DNA of 64,000 nt from Nesterenkonia ebinurensis (lineage in GTDB: Bacteria; Actinomycetota; Actinomycetes; Actinomycetales; Micrococcaceae), in the NCBI RefSeq assembly GCF_008711175.1, contig NZ_VWNF01000032.1, positions 124,001 to 188,000 of the forward strand, in the 5' to 3' direction. How positions within the stretch are numbered: position 1 is the stretch's first letter; each line of letters opens with the position of its first letter. The notes under the pieces are model-generated. The model had not been told where the DNA came from and made no database searches. It saw only the letters and a list, made by a program, of their open reading frames with translations. Made by a program: the position numbers and the translations under genes. Positions 51,424 to 60,106 of the stretch are shown piece after piece.

Positions 51424-52029
51424 ATGAAAGATGTTATCGACATGCTGATCGGAATGACAGGAAACGTCGGCGAGGGAGGTCCTCGTTCCTCCCGTCCCCA
51501 AGCTAAACACAACGCGCAACGCAGTTTTGAGGTGCTGTTAGAGGCGGATCCTGAGGATACTTTTCCGACAGCTCACCGATATGCGGTTGCTCTCTACACA
51601 GCTGCTCTGCAGGGATGCAGCTCTACAGCGAGTGACTTCTATGCAGAATTGCTGGCAGAGGAAACTGAGGATGACACCACGGAGAAAATCTTAGAGCTAG
51701 CGAGAGCGTCTCAGACACCCGGCCCGTATGGAACTTTCAAGGAACCGGACCTCATCCAGGACTCTGACCCCGGGCCCACAGTACATTACTGTATCTCCGG
51801 TGTTCAGGGGATACCGCCGAAACTTGCAGCTGCTCTGGAGTTCTCCCATTTGCTAAGCCTCCATCCCCGAGACGCTAGTCCTCAGGCATTGCTGCGCTTA
51901 GAAGAGGCGGGATGGAACGCCGACGAGATCGTCACTCTCAGTCAGCTTGTATCTTTCCTCTCTTTTCAAATCCGAGTTGTCGAAGGTCTTTCGGCTGTCC
52001 ATGAGGGAGGCATGAGGGAAGCATCATGA
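51424..52029 (+). CDS. CMD-domain protein, Avi_7170-like
   Basis: 201 residues from the ATG at 51424; other starts further upstream are possible. FEVLLEADPEDTFPTAHRYA and GIPPKLAAALEFSHLLSLHP with LEEAGWNADEIVTLSQLVSF, then LSFQIRVVEG form helices of the carboxymuconolactone-decarboxylase/AhpD fold, but the catalytic Cys pair is absent. This matches the description of the CMD-domain family that always occurs with an AhpD-like partner (as I recall, TIGR04029 and TIGR04030). The partner overlaps it by 4 bases here. Role unknown. Confidence 0.75.
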   Translation: MKDVIDMLIGMTGNVGEGGPRSSRPQAKHNAQRSFEVLLEADPEDTFPTAHRYAVALYTAALQGCSSTASDFYAELLAEETEDDTTEKILELARASQTPGPYGTFKEPDLIQDSDPGPTVHYCISGVQGIPPKLAAALEFSHLLSLHPRDASPQALLRLEEAGWNADEIVTLSQLVSFLSFQIRVVEGLSAVHEGGMREAS

Positions 52030-52655
52030 GATACAAATCTGCTCAGATTCTTGAGTATGAGAATGAGATCACCCGACCGGCAAGGTTCACACAAGAAACA
52101 TTGGGCTGGGTGCCGTGGTTGGCCCCTATCCCTGAAGAAGAGCTGACTCAGGGACAGCGGGAAGCGCTTATTGATGATTTCCGTATCAAACGTCCATATT
52201 TCCGGCTGCTCGTGCGTAACGCCGCTGCTTTGGAGGCCAGAACCCTCACGGATAAAGACATCTTTCAAAACGAAGAAGGTGGGCTCCCTCTAGAAGATAG
52301 GGAACTGGCTGCGACTGCTGCTTCCAGACTGAACGGGTGTGTATATTGCGCTTCTGTTCATAGCCGCAAAGCGTCTCACTATTCAGGTCGTAAGGCAGAG
52401 ATTCAACAGCTTCTGGACGAGGGTGCCGATGCTGACCTCGATCCGCGCTGGTCGGCGATCAGTCATGCCGCCCAGTTGCTGACACGGAGCCCCTTAGAGT
52501 TCGGTCCTGATCAGGTGTCAGAGTTGTATCGAGTCGGTTTAGACGAGAGTGAGATTGTAGATCTTGTATACAGCGCTTCGTTTTTCAATTGGGCGAATCG
52601 GTTGATGCTTGCATTAGGTGAACCAGAGGTTCTGTCGAGAAGGAGGCGTTCGTGA
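52026..52655 (+). CDS. AhpD-like alkylhydroperoxidase-domain protein, Avi_7169-like
   Basis: 209 residues. The redox motif is present as [15 protein letters not shown] (CxxC with downstream His), flanked by [15 protein letters not shown] and [20 protein letters not shown]. AhpD-type proteins use the Cys pair for peroxide or disulfide reduction. Together with the Cys-less partner it probably forms a hetero-oligomer. The gene overlaps both neighbours by 4 bases. A role in handling a thiol, sulfenate or peroxide intermediate is inference. Confidence 0.82.
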   Translation: MRYKSAQILEYENEITRPARFTQETLGWVPWLAPIPEEELTQGQREALIDDFRIKRPYFRLLVRNAAALEARTLTDKDIFQNEEGGLPLEDRELAATAASRLNGCVYCASVHSRKASHYSGRKAEIQQLLDEGADADLDPRWSAISHAAQLLTRSPLEFGPDQVSELYRVGLDESEIVDLVYSASFFNWANRLMLALGEPEVLSRRRRS

Positions 52656-53779
52656 ATTCCGTCAGCAGAGAGAGCACGCCGATTCCAGCAGGAACATTGA
52701 GCCGTCAGCGGCTGTCTGAACATCAGTTGCAGCATCAGCGGGAGTGGGTCCATTGGGCAATAAGGCAGCTGCGGGCTGAGGCTACACGCACGGCTGATAC
52801 TCATGTGGAGAAACTCCTCCATCAGCGGATCCCTGAGGGGGTTGATCTCTACGTCAAGGATGAATCGGCCCATTCCACCGGAAGCCTCAAGCATCGCCTG
52901 GCCCGGTCGTTGGTGCTGCTTGGTCTCTGCAACGGCGACATTACTGAGGGCACACCGCTCATCGAGGCCAGCTCCGGCTCCACCGCGGTGAGCGAAGCTT
53001 ATTTCGCTCATATGCTGCAACTGTCCTTCTACGCGGTGATGCCAGCCACGACCGTGGAGTCCAAACAGCGGCTCATTGAGCGTTATGAGGGCCAATGCGT
53101 CCTGGTGGAAGACGGCAGCACCATTTACCAAATAGCTGAGGAACTGGCCCAGCAGACCGGCGGGTACTACATGAATCAGTTCCGGGATGCAGAGCGTGCC
53201 ACTGATTGGCGAGGCAACAACAACATCGCTGAAAGCCTCTTCAATCAGTTGTCCTTAGAGGCGCACCCGACTCCCGAATGGGTGGTGGTGGGCGCCGGCA
53301 CAGGAGGAACCAGCACGACAATCGGTCGGTATATCCGATATCGACAGTTGGACACTCGGTTGTGTGTGGCTGATGTGGAGCACTCCGCCTTCTTCCATGC
53401 ATGGGATGAGACTCCTGCCGAAGGGGTGGCGGCCTCCCGGATTGAGGGAATCGGCAGGCCGCGAGTGGAGCCTTCCTTCACTCCGAACCTGATCGACCGG
53501 ATGGTGAGAATACCGGATGCTGCGTCGATTGCTGCGATGAGATGGGGAGCCGATCGTTTAGGCCGTCTGGTGGGCGGCTCGACAGGCACGAACCTATGGG
53601 CGGCGCTGATGCTCGCTGATGAGATGGCGGCGGCCGGGCAGCGCGGCTCTATCGTGACACTGCTGTGTGATCAGGGGGAGCGGTACAGGGACACCTACTA
53701 CAACGATGACTGGTTAGAGAACCAGAGCCTCGATCTGGCTCCGTATGAGAATTTCCTTAGCCTGGATTATTCTGCGTAG
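52652..53779 (+). CDS. PLP-dependent cysteine synthase/desulfhydrase-like enzyme
   Basis: 375 residues from a GTG overlapping the preceding stop. Fold-type II PLP enzyme: the Schiff-base Lys is in [15 protein letters not shown], phosphate loop [15 protein letters not shown], substrate loop [15 protein letters not shown]. It is closest in pattern to Cds1-type L-cysteine desulfhydrases of actinobacteria (cysteine to pyruvate, sulfide and ammonia), and more distantly to cysteine synthase. In the island it may split a carbon-sulfur bond of the imported substrate. The C-terminal [13 protein letters not shown] is typical of the Cds1 group. Confidence 0.82.
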   Translation: MNSVSRESTPIPAGTLSRQRLSEHQLQHQREWVHWAIRQLRAEATRTADTHVEKLLHQRIPEGVDLYVKDESAHSTGSLKHRLARSLVLLGLCNGDITEGTPLIEASSGSTAVSEAYFAHMLQLSFYAVMPATTVESKQRLIERYEGQCVLVEDGSTIYQIAEELAQQTGGYYMNQFRDAERATDWRGNNNIAESLFNQLSLEAHPTPEWVVVGAGTGGTSTTIGRYIRYRQLDTRLCVADVEHSAFFHAWDETPAEGVAASRIEGIGRPRVEPSFTPNLIDRMVRIPDAASIAAMRWGADRLGRLVGGSTGTNLWAALMLADEMAAAGQRGSIVTLLCDQGERYRDTYYNDDWLENQSLDLAPYENFLSLDYSA

Positions 53780-53953
53780 TTGGATTTACCTGAAGTCGAA
53801 ATCATTTGAGTTCAGGGGTCGACGACCCAGTGTGGACCATAGATGACGGATAACCAGCCACGAAAGGCTGTGCAAGCACACTAGTGCCTGCTAAATCAAT
53901 ACCTCGCAATCCCGTGGTGGGCCAACATGCACGCGGTCGAGCGCAAAAGCGGA

Positions 53954-54484
53954 CTAACCTTTAGTGGATGCAAATAGCCTAGGCGTGATTGGGCAGTGGA
54001 GACTGGGTAGGTCCTGCCGTTCTGCACAGAGACTTCGGCTAGTAGCGCTACCTGTCGAGAAGCCCGGCTGCTCCCGGCGGGTATCCGCTGAGCGAATCAG
54101 CCGGAACGACCCCCGCTCCGATGAAGGCAGCCCCAAAGCCCAATGAACACCGCACCAGCAGTGGAGCCGGCAGCACCAGCAAAGCGCGTTAACAGTGCCA
54201 CAGCGAATGCCAGACTCAGCGCACCACCGGCCACGAAATTGATGATCTGAATCCATCCCAAATCCCCCTTGCACCAGAGCGCTGGTGGGATTGCGCAACA
54301 CATCGAACCCAGGAAACGTCAATGATTGAATCCACATCAGGCCCACGATGAACGGCCACGCCACCAGCCCAGAGGTTCGAAGTGAGACTGCCAGGGAGCC
54401 GGTCGAAGACTTGACTGTTATGGGTGAAGTCTCACCCACGATTGCGGACTGCCCTGCGCAACGCTGAACACTGAGGTAGTACAT
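53954..54484 (-). pseudogene. DUF998-family membrane protein with two frameshifts
   Basis: Three frames together rebuild one protein: LRTSGLVAWPFIVGLMWIQS..FPGFDVLRNPTSALVQG, then DLGWIQIINFVAGGALSLAF..AGSTAGAVFIGL, then GAAFIGAGVVPADSLSGYPP. The order is that of DUF998 membrane proteins (GFD..RHPTSAL, GWIQ, FPTDP-like region). Both breaks lie in G-rich runs. Non-functional unless sequencing errors are responsible. It is the first feature to the right of the catabolic island. Confidence 0.7.
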
Positions 54485-54566
54485 CCTCTACAACAGTGGA
54501 GAGATAAACCCCGGGTACATCTGCTGTCTGAAGCGGATGCACCCAAGGTTCGTGTGTTGAATTCTC

Positions 54567-54611
54567 GGTAGCGGTGGCGGGGCTCGATCCCGCGACCTCA
54601 CGATTAGTGGA
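54567..54611 (-). repeat. tRNA-3'-half-like repeat, copy I
   Basis: CGGTAGCGGTGGCGGGGCTC then GATCCCGCGACCTCACGATT; the best match to copy H, including about 60 bases on the left with a GGGTGCATCC-type arm. Closest copy to the intact tRNA-Met. Confidence 0.75.
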
Positions 54612-54747
54612 TGCTCACAGATGGGCTTATCGCGGGCTTTCGAACCCTCAATTCACAAACTCGTATTACCGGCTGTGCCGTGATCGCTTGTACTCATCGA
54701 ATGCTTTCCGCGTACTTCTCCATTCGCCATCAGATCCGTGGACAGCA

Positions 54748-55432
54748 TCAAGACGCCCTCGGCGAGCAGCGTGTCACAGAGCGACCACTGTATAGGTCCT
54801 TGTCGGCTAGAGCGCGCAATGGAACCAGGCGTGCAGGACCAGCGACATTCGGGACGATTAAACGATTGAGATTGTCGTACATCGCTCTTGCAAGCAGCTC
54901 GCCCAACGGACCATAGTCTCCATCATCAGCACGCTGCATAGCCTTCAAATAGGCCGGGCGTTGACGTTTCAGAATTATCACCGGCGGATACCCCCAGCCT
55001 CACCAGGATGAGGTTCAGAAGAAGACGCCCTGCATGCCCATTGCCATCAAGGAACGGGTGCACCTTCTCGAACCGGTTATGCACTTCTGCCAAGCGCTCG
55101 GGCCATGGGACTGGCACCTGCCGACTCCGGAGTTCCTCAACCTGAGCATTGACGAAACTGATCCACTCTTCGACGGCTGCCGGGATCAGCGGCCAAGACG
55201 GCGGCGTCATCCCACCCTCGAAAAGCCGAATGTCGTGCTCACGGAACTTGCCCGGCGATTCGGCTGCCGTAGCCTCTGGGTGGGGAGCAACTTCCCACAC
55301 GGGAGTCATCGCACGGTGATGAACCTGACGGACCTCATAGACGCTGATCAGCCCTTCAATGCTACAGTCATCAGGTTCAAGAGCCTGCCGACAGACCCAC
55401 CGAGCGGCAGCACCGTAACCCTGAACCTCCAT
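54748..55432 (-). pseudogene. Fic-domain protein, frameshifted and N-terminally truncated
   Basis: The minus strand reads MEVQGYGAAARWVCRQALEP..VHPFLDGNGHAGRLLLNLIL VRLG and, after a one-base shift inside a run of five G at about 54993-54997, YPPVIILKRQRPAYLKAMQR..ADDGDYGPLGELLARAMY. The Fic motif has His in place of the first Arg (HPFLDGNGHAGR versus HPFxxGNGRxxR). It joins a GNAT remnant directly at its 5' end (TTAAAGC), so its own start is missing. A different Fic lineage from the one at 33399. Confidence 0.75.
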
Positions 55433-55436
55433 GTAC

Positions 55437-55848
55437 TCACGCAGGCTTTAAGTCATGCTTCTCATAGAAACGCTGGACCCGCACGTTCTCCTCGAAGACC
55501 CACAGCCTCGCGCCTCGGTCCTGAATGCCGAAGTGCAGCAACTGGTGCGCCAGTCCCGTACCATGCCAAGCCTGCCTCACATACAGGGGTTTAGCTGAAG
55601 ACCAGGAGTCTCATCCGTACTTGACCAGCTGGCCACACCGACAATGTCAACCCCATCCAGTGCCAGCACTGCCTTCCTTGCACCCGAGGAAAGCCTGTCG
55701 CGCCAACGAACTTTTCGCTCCTCCGTCGTGGCGCCCTGATACAGATGCTCTCCTCCGGCAGCAAACCTTCGTATGCTTTCCTCCATGCAGCGGTCTGGAA
55801 TGCTGCAATCACCTGAGCATCGTCAGGCAACGCAGACCTGATCAGCAC
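55437..55848 (-). pseudogene. GNAT acetyltransferase, frameshifted
   Basis: Minus-strand frames in order: VLIRSALPDDAQVIAAFQTA, WRKAYEGLLPEES; then SIRRFAAGGEHLYQGATTEE..AVLALDGVDIVGVASWSS; then VRQAWHGTGLAHQLLHFGIQ..LWVFEENVRVQRFYEKHDLK. Together they trace a GNAT fold: acyl-CoA loop WHGTGLAHQLL for R/QxxGxG/A. At least two frameshifts. The final codons are joined to the Fic remnant. Confidence 0.7.
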
Positions 55849-55914
55849 ACGATCTATGAACGCATGTGCATGCGTTCCCACATGAGCCTGCTCCCCAGGT
55901 GCCGCTCGAGGGAA

Positions 55915-55960
55915 ATACGCTACCTCTCGAACGCCCCCTACGCTATCTCTGGAACAGGTT
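55915..55960. repeat. Two 23-nt repeats, second locus
   Basis: TACGCTACCTCTCGAACGCC and CTACGCTATCTCTGGAACAG, spaced exactly 23 bases like the three copies at 28358-28424. The next 20 bases (GTTCTCGCCACTGG) also resemble the flank at the first locus (CTATTGCCTGCTGG). Between the GNAT remnant and tnpB; no ATPase gene is left here. Confidence 0.75.
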
Positions 55961-56009
55961 CTCGCCACTGGATCGGGAGCATGTCCGAGGGTCGGCCTAT
56001 ATTCGAAGC

Positions 56010-57404
56010 ATGGCCAGAAAAACCGTGCGGTACACCTACCGGATTCGAGTTTCGAAGCGGGTCGATAATGCCTTGGTCCGCGAGTATGGTCTCTGCCGTG
56101 CGGTGTGGAATCACCTGGTCGCCGAATCCCGGAACAGGCACCAGCAACGCAGAGCTTTCGAGCACGCCGACCTGACCACGCTCTATATGGACCAGAAAGG
56201 CATACTCCGCGATTATTTCGAGTTCGGGTACAACGAAGCTTCACGTTTGCTGACCATGCTGCGACACACGCTGGTAGATGAGTCGGGCCGGCAGTGGTTG
56301 GCCGAAGGGTCGGCAGTTACCCAACAGCAGATGGTCCGGAACTTCGCTTCCGCAAGGAGAAGAGCTCTGATGGAGCAGAAGAACCAAATCCCGACCTCCC
56401 GACGTCATGGGCTTCCGAAGTTCAAGTCTCAGAATACCTCGCTGCCGAGCCTGAATTACTCCAAGGACGGGTTCAAACTAGTCGAGATCGATGGGCGCAC
56501 CCGATTGAAGCTGGCCGGCGGCACCCTCGTCTCAGTGGTCTGGTCCCGCCGGCTTCCCAGCGTGCCCAAGAGCGTCAGGGTTTACAAAGATTCCCTCGGC
56601 CACTGGTATGCCAGCTTCGTCGTTATCTTAGAACTGGTCCCCATGCCTGGACCGCCGCATGCTGCTATTGGTATCGACTGGGGTGTGGCCACGACTGCCA
56701 CCACAGTCCACGTCGATACCGTCACTGGTAAGAGGGACTTCAGCGACAGCTATGACCTGTCCCATCCGCAGTTCGGTAAAGCTGCCGCTGCTGAACTGGC
56801 CGCCGCGCAAAAACGGATGGCTCGCCGCCGACGCCCCAAGGACCAGCCAAGGACTAAAGGATACGCTCGTGCCCAGCGCGAGGCAGCGAAGGTTTACAAA
56901 CGCGTGGCAAACCAGCGCAGGGACACGGGCCACAAGTGGGCCAGACGAGTAGTGGCCGCCCACTCCAAAATCGCAGTGGAAGACTTTCGGCCAAAGTTCC
57001 TGGCCAAGACAACCATGGTGAAAAAGTCCGCCGATGCTGGAATCGCCCTGCTCAAAAACATTCTGATATGGCAGGCCACCATTGCTGGTATTGATCTCCG
57101 CCTTGTAGACCCTAGGTATACCACCACCGATTGCGCGGACTGTGATGCGAGAACCAAGCATCATCTACCCCTGGGACAGCGCACTTACACCTGCGAATCT
57201 TGCGGGGTAAGCAGATCCAGGGATAAGAACTCTGCGGCCGTCATGGTCGCCAGGGCTGGTTTCATCCCTGCTGGTGCTGAGGACGTCAGACCACAGAAGG
57301 CCGCTGTGCCTTCTCGGCAGTCCGAGCCAGGAATCCCCCGTCTCGTGCGGGAGAGGACTCAAGAGTCGTGCGCTCTCACCTCAACACACGAGATGAGCCG
57401 ATGA
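56010..57404 (+). CDS. tnpB: TnpB, RNA-guided nuclease of an IS605/IS1341-like element
   Basis: 464 residues from the ATG at 56010 (MARKTVRYTYRIRVSKRVDN). RuvC-like catalytic site appears complete: Asp223 in GIDWGVATT, Glu324 in KIAVEDFRPK, Asp405 in GVSRSRDKNSA. A zinc ribbon lies between, CADC (375-378) and CESC (395-398). The N-terminal beta barrel with basic patches (RRRRPKDQPRTK) is normal. TnpB cuts DNA guided by an omega RNA from the 3' end of its own element. No tnpA is present and the terminal sequences were not found, so this is an IS1341-type lone tnpB. Its stop lies 8 bases from the 3' end of tRNA-Met. Confidence 0.87.
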   Translation: MARKTVRYTYRIRVSKRVDNALVREYGLCRAVWNHLVAESRNRHQQRRAFEHADLTTLYMDQKGILRDYFEFGYNEASRLLTMLRHTLVDESGRQWLAEGSAVTQQQMVRNFASARRRALMEQKNQIPTSRRHGLPKFKSQNTSLPSLNYSKDGFKLVEIDGRTRLKLAGGTLVSVVWSRRLPSVPKSVRVYKDSLGHWYASFVVILELVPMPGPPHAAIGIDWGVATTATTVHVDTVTGKRDFSDSYDLSHPQFGKAAAAELAAAQKRMARRRRPKDQPRTKGYARAQREAAKVYKRVANQRRDTGHKWARRVVAAHSKIAVEDFRPKFLAKTTMVKKSADAGIALLKNILIWQATIAGIDLRLVDPRYTTTDCADCDARTKHHLPLGQRTYTCESCGVSRSRDKNSAAVMVARAGFIPAGAEDVRPQKAAVPSRQSEPGIPRLVRERTQESCALTSTHEMSR

Positions 57405-57412
57405 GAAGCCGG

Positions 57413-57486
57413 TAGCTGTGGGCGGGCTTGAACCGCCGACCTCGCCATTATGAGTGGCGCGCTCTGACCAACTGAGCTACACAGCC
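57413..57486 (-). tRNA. tRNA-Met (CAT)
   Basis: 74 bases on the minus strand. Acceptor GGCTGTG/CACAGCT (one G-U), D arm TAGCTCAGTTGGTCAGAGC, anticodon arm with loop CTCATAA (anticodon CAT), T arm GGCGG-TTCAAGC-CCGCC. Elongator type. CCA is not fully encoded (A then CCG). The degenerate copies A-J resemble its 3' half, and all lie on its 3' side. Confidence 0.95.
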
Positions 57487-57584
57487 ACGGACGATTGCTC
57501 GTCCGGAATGAGAAGCGCCCGGACGCAGAATTTTTCCCTACCTAATTATCAGTGGGAGATGCTGCGCCGCGGGCCCTCATTCGG

Positions 57585-57656
57585 AGCCCCAACCGGGAAT
57601 CGATCCCGGGACCTCAGTCTTACCAAGACTGCGCTCTACCTCTGAGCTATTGGGGC
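57585..57656 (-). tRNA. tRNA-Thr (GGT)
   Basis: 72 bases on the minus strand. Acceptor GCCCCAA/TTGGGGC, D arm TAGCTCAGAGGTAGAGC, anticodon loop CTTGGTAA (anticodon GGT), T arm CCGGG-ATCGATT-CCCGG. About 100 bases upstream of tRNA-Met and in the same direction, possibly one transcript. The 98 bases between show nothing. Confidence 0.95.
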
Positions 57657-57737
57657 AACGGCAGTAAAGCCTATCACCCGTTCTGCAACGGGCTCAAATC
57701 AGGTTCTGCCGCGTGCTGATGCGGATCGAGCCTCCGC

Positions 57738-59585
57738 TCAGCTGTCCTTCCAGCGGGGCTTGCGGTCCTTCTTCTTGAAGGGGCGATCGGAACCGAATCC
57801 ACCGCGCTTCTTGTCCCGGAAACCGCCCTCGCGCTTACTCCGGCCACCACCGTCACCGTGCGGACCGGAGTCCTTCTCGATCCGCAGTGCGCGCCCACCG
57901 ACTCGGGCGGTGCTGAGTGCATCCAACTGCTGCGGAGACAGCGACTCGGGAAGCTCCACCAGGGAGAAGGTGGGGTAGATGTTGATGCTGCCCACCTGGT
58001 TGCCGCGCAGATTGGCCTCCCCGGTGATCGCTCCGACAATATGCCCCGGGTTGACCCCGTCCTTCTTGCCTACGGCGATCTTATAGATGGCGTTGCCGGG
58101 GTCTGCCGAGGGCGGGCCGGACTTGTTGCCGCGCGGACCACGGTCGCCGCGATCTCCGCGAGGCCCGCGATCATCCCGGTCGAAGCTCTGCGCAGCGGCG
58201 CGAGCCAGCTCATCATCACCCTGCTCATCAAGCAGCAGCGGTCGGCCGTCATGAACCATCGCCACCAGTGCAGCGGCCACATCCTCAGCCGGGGTGTTGT
58301 GCTCAGCCACATAACTGGTCACCAGATCCCGGTACTCCTCCAAATCCTCGCTGGAGAGCGTCTGAGTGATCCGTTCGGAGAACCGCTCCAGGCGGGAGGC
58401 ATTCACATCAGCCACCGTGGGCAGGTTCATCTGCTCCACCGGCTGACGGGTAGCCTTCTCAATGGAACGCAGCATCCGCTTCTCCCTAGGGGTGACGAAC
58501 AGGATCGCCTCACCGGAGCGGCCAGCGCGACCAGTGCGGCCGATCCGGTGCACATAAGACTCAGTGTCCAGCGGGATGTCGTAGTTGAACACATGGCTGA
58601 TCCGCTCCACATCCAGCCCACGTGCGGCCACATCGGTGGCCACCAGCACATCAATCCGGCCGGCCTTGAGCCCCTCCACAGTTTTCTCACGCAGGTTCTG
58701 CGGAATATCACCGTTGATGGCCTGGGCCCGGAAGCCGCGGGCGCTCAGCTTATTAGCGACCTCCTCAGTGGCCGAGCGGGTGCGCACGAACACGATCGCG
58801 GCATCATGCGGCTCAGTCTCCAGAATCCGCACCAACGCCTCAGGTTTGGCATGGTGCTTGATGAACACGAACCGTTGCCGGATATTCGCACTGGTGGTGG
58901 TCTTGGCCTTGACCGAAACCTCCACCGGGTCAGAGAGGTAGTCCTCACTGATCCGCCGGATGGCCTTCGGCATAGTGGCCGAGAAGAGTGCGACCTGTTT
59001 GTCGTCCGGAGTCTGGGCGAGGATTTTGTCCACCTCTTCGGCGAAGCCCATGCGCAGCATCTCGTCAGCCTCGTCCAGGATCAGATGTTTGATCTCACTG
59101 AGGTCCAGGGAACCCTTGGACATATGGTCGATAACTCGGCCCGGAGTTCCGACGATCACATTGGCACCGCGGCGCAGCCCGGCAAGCTGCGGACCGTAGG
59201 GTGCCCCACCGTAGATGGGAAGCACAGAGATGCCCTCCAACTGGGCGGCGTAGGAGGAGAAAGCCTCAGCCACCTGGATGGCCAACTCACGGGTGGGTGC
59301 CAGCACCAGAGTATTGGGCACCGAGCCCAGATTCCCGGCGTCGTAGTCTGCTGCCATATGAGTCAGGGCAGGCAGCGCGAAGGCGGCTGTCTTGCCAGTG
59401 CCGGTCTGAGCAAGGCCGACGACGTCGCGGCCAGCCACCAGGTGCGGAACGGTCTCTGCCTGGATGGGCGAGGGGGTTTCATAGCCCATCTTCTCGATGG
59501 TGCTCAGCACCCGGGCATCGAGGCTGAGATCGGCGAAGGCAGGGCTTGCGCTCTCGGCGGGGTCAGTAGCGTGTGTTTCGGTCAC
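57738..59585 (-). CDS. DEAD-box ATP-dependent RNA helicase
   Basis: 615 residues. Q motif FADLSLDARVLSTIEKMGYE..PIQ, motif I AQTGTGKTAAF, Ia PTRELAIQ, Ib GTPGRVID, II LDEADEML, III SAT, V ATDVAARGLDV, VI HRIGRTGRAGR. After the core comes a dimerisation/RNA-binding DbpA-like region (IYKIAVGKKDGVNPGHIVGA) and a basic Arg/Gly/Lys tail (GGRSKREGGFRDKKRGGFGS). It belongs to the CsdA/DeaD group for ribosome assembly and cold adaptation. Intact; single gene with a 521-base leader region. Confidence 0.95.
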   Translation of the reverse strand: MTETHATDPAESASPAFADLSLDARVLSTIEKMGYETPSPIQAETVPHLVAGRDVVGLAQTGTGKTAAFALPALTHMAADYDAGNLGSVPNTLVLAPTRELAIQVAEAFSSYAAQLEGISVLPIYGGAPYGPQLAGLRRGANVIVGTPGRVIDHMSKGSLDLSEIKHLILDEADEMLRMGFAEEVDKILAQTPDDKQVALFSATMPKAIRRISEDYLSDPVEVSVKAKTTTSANIRQRFVFIKHHAKPEALVRILETEPHDAAIVFVRTRSATEEVANKLSARGFRAQAINGDIPQNLREKTVEGLKAGRIDVLVATDVAARGLDVERISHVFNYDIPLDTESYVHRIGRTGRAGRSGEAILFVTPREKRMLRSIEKATRQPVEQMNLPTVADVNASRLERFSERITQTLSSEDLEEYRDLVTSYVAEHNTPAEDVAAALVAMVHDGRPLLLDEQGDDELARAAAQSFDRDDRGPRGDRGDRGPRGNKSGPPSADPGNAIYKIAVGKKDGVNPGHIVGAITGEANLRGNQVGSINIYPTFSLVELPESLSPQQLDALSTARVGGRALRIEKDSGPHGDGGGRSKREGGFRDKKRGGFGSDRPFKKKDRKPRWKDS

Positions 59586-60106
59586 AGTGATTCCTTCTTA
59601 TGTGAAGCGGTGGAGCCCCGTGAATGAGCAGCGTGCAGGATTCGTCAACCACTGTGCTCGAGCCTCCGACTCAAATGAGCCGGGGCGCATGGGCACAGCA
59701 GGACTCCTCAGGTGGTATCACGCTGGAGACGTTCACGGGGATAGACCGCTGTACGGTTCCGGAATCGACCCGTGACCACGAGGTCCGCAGGGACCTCTTC
59801 GACGCTCGACTGGACCTACCGACAGCACCCCATAACAGGGTCTGACGAGCCAGGAGTCTGCACAGATAAACGGGATTATCCGGAGAGTGCTGCACCAGTC
59901 TACGGCATGACACCCGAATTCACTGAATCGGGGTTAAACGGCTGAGGCCGGCACCCGTGAAGGGTACCGTCCCCAGCAGTGAGTCGGTCAGCTCCGGAGA
60001 TCCCACCAGTAGGCCATGCCTCGTTCGCTCGCTTCCCGCGAGCCACCATGCCGCGGATCCCCGGCTCGCCCCCTTTGACCGCCACCTATTCGGCAGAACC
60101 TCTTAT
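59586..60106. other. Leader/intergenic region of the helicase gene
   Basis: 521 bases without a supported gene. 59780-59797 is a perfect hairpin (GAGGTCC-GCAG-GGACCTC); it lies in the minus-strand leader of the helicase gene about 195 bases before its start. Long structured leaders are common in cold-induced helicase genes, but I see no cold-box motif. Confidence 0.4.

Noticed and set aside
57858-59627. Plus-strand open frame of 589 codons
   Set aside because: Antisense shadow of the DEAD-box helicase, which has every helicase motif on the other strand.
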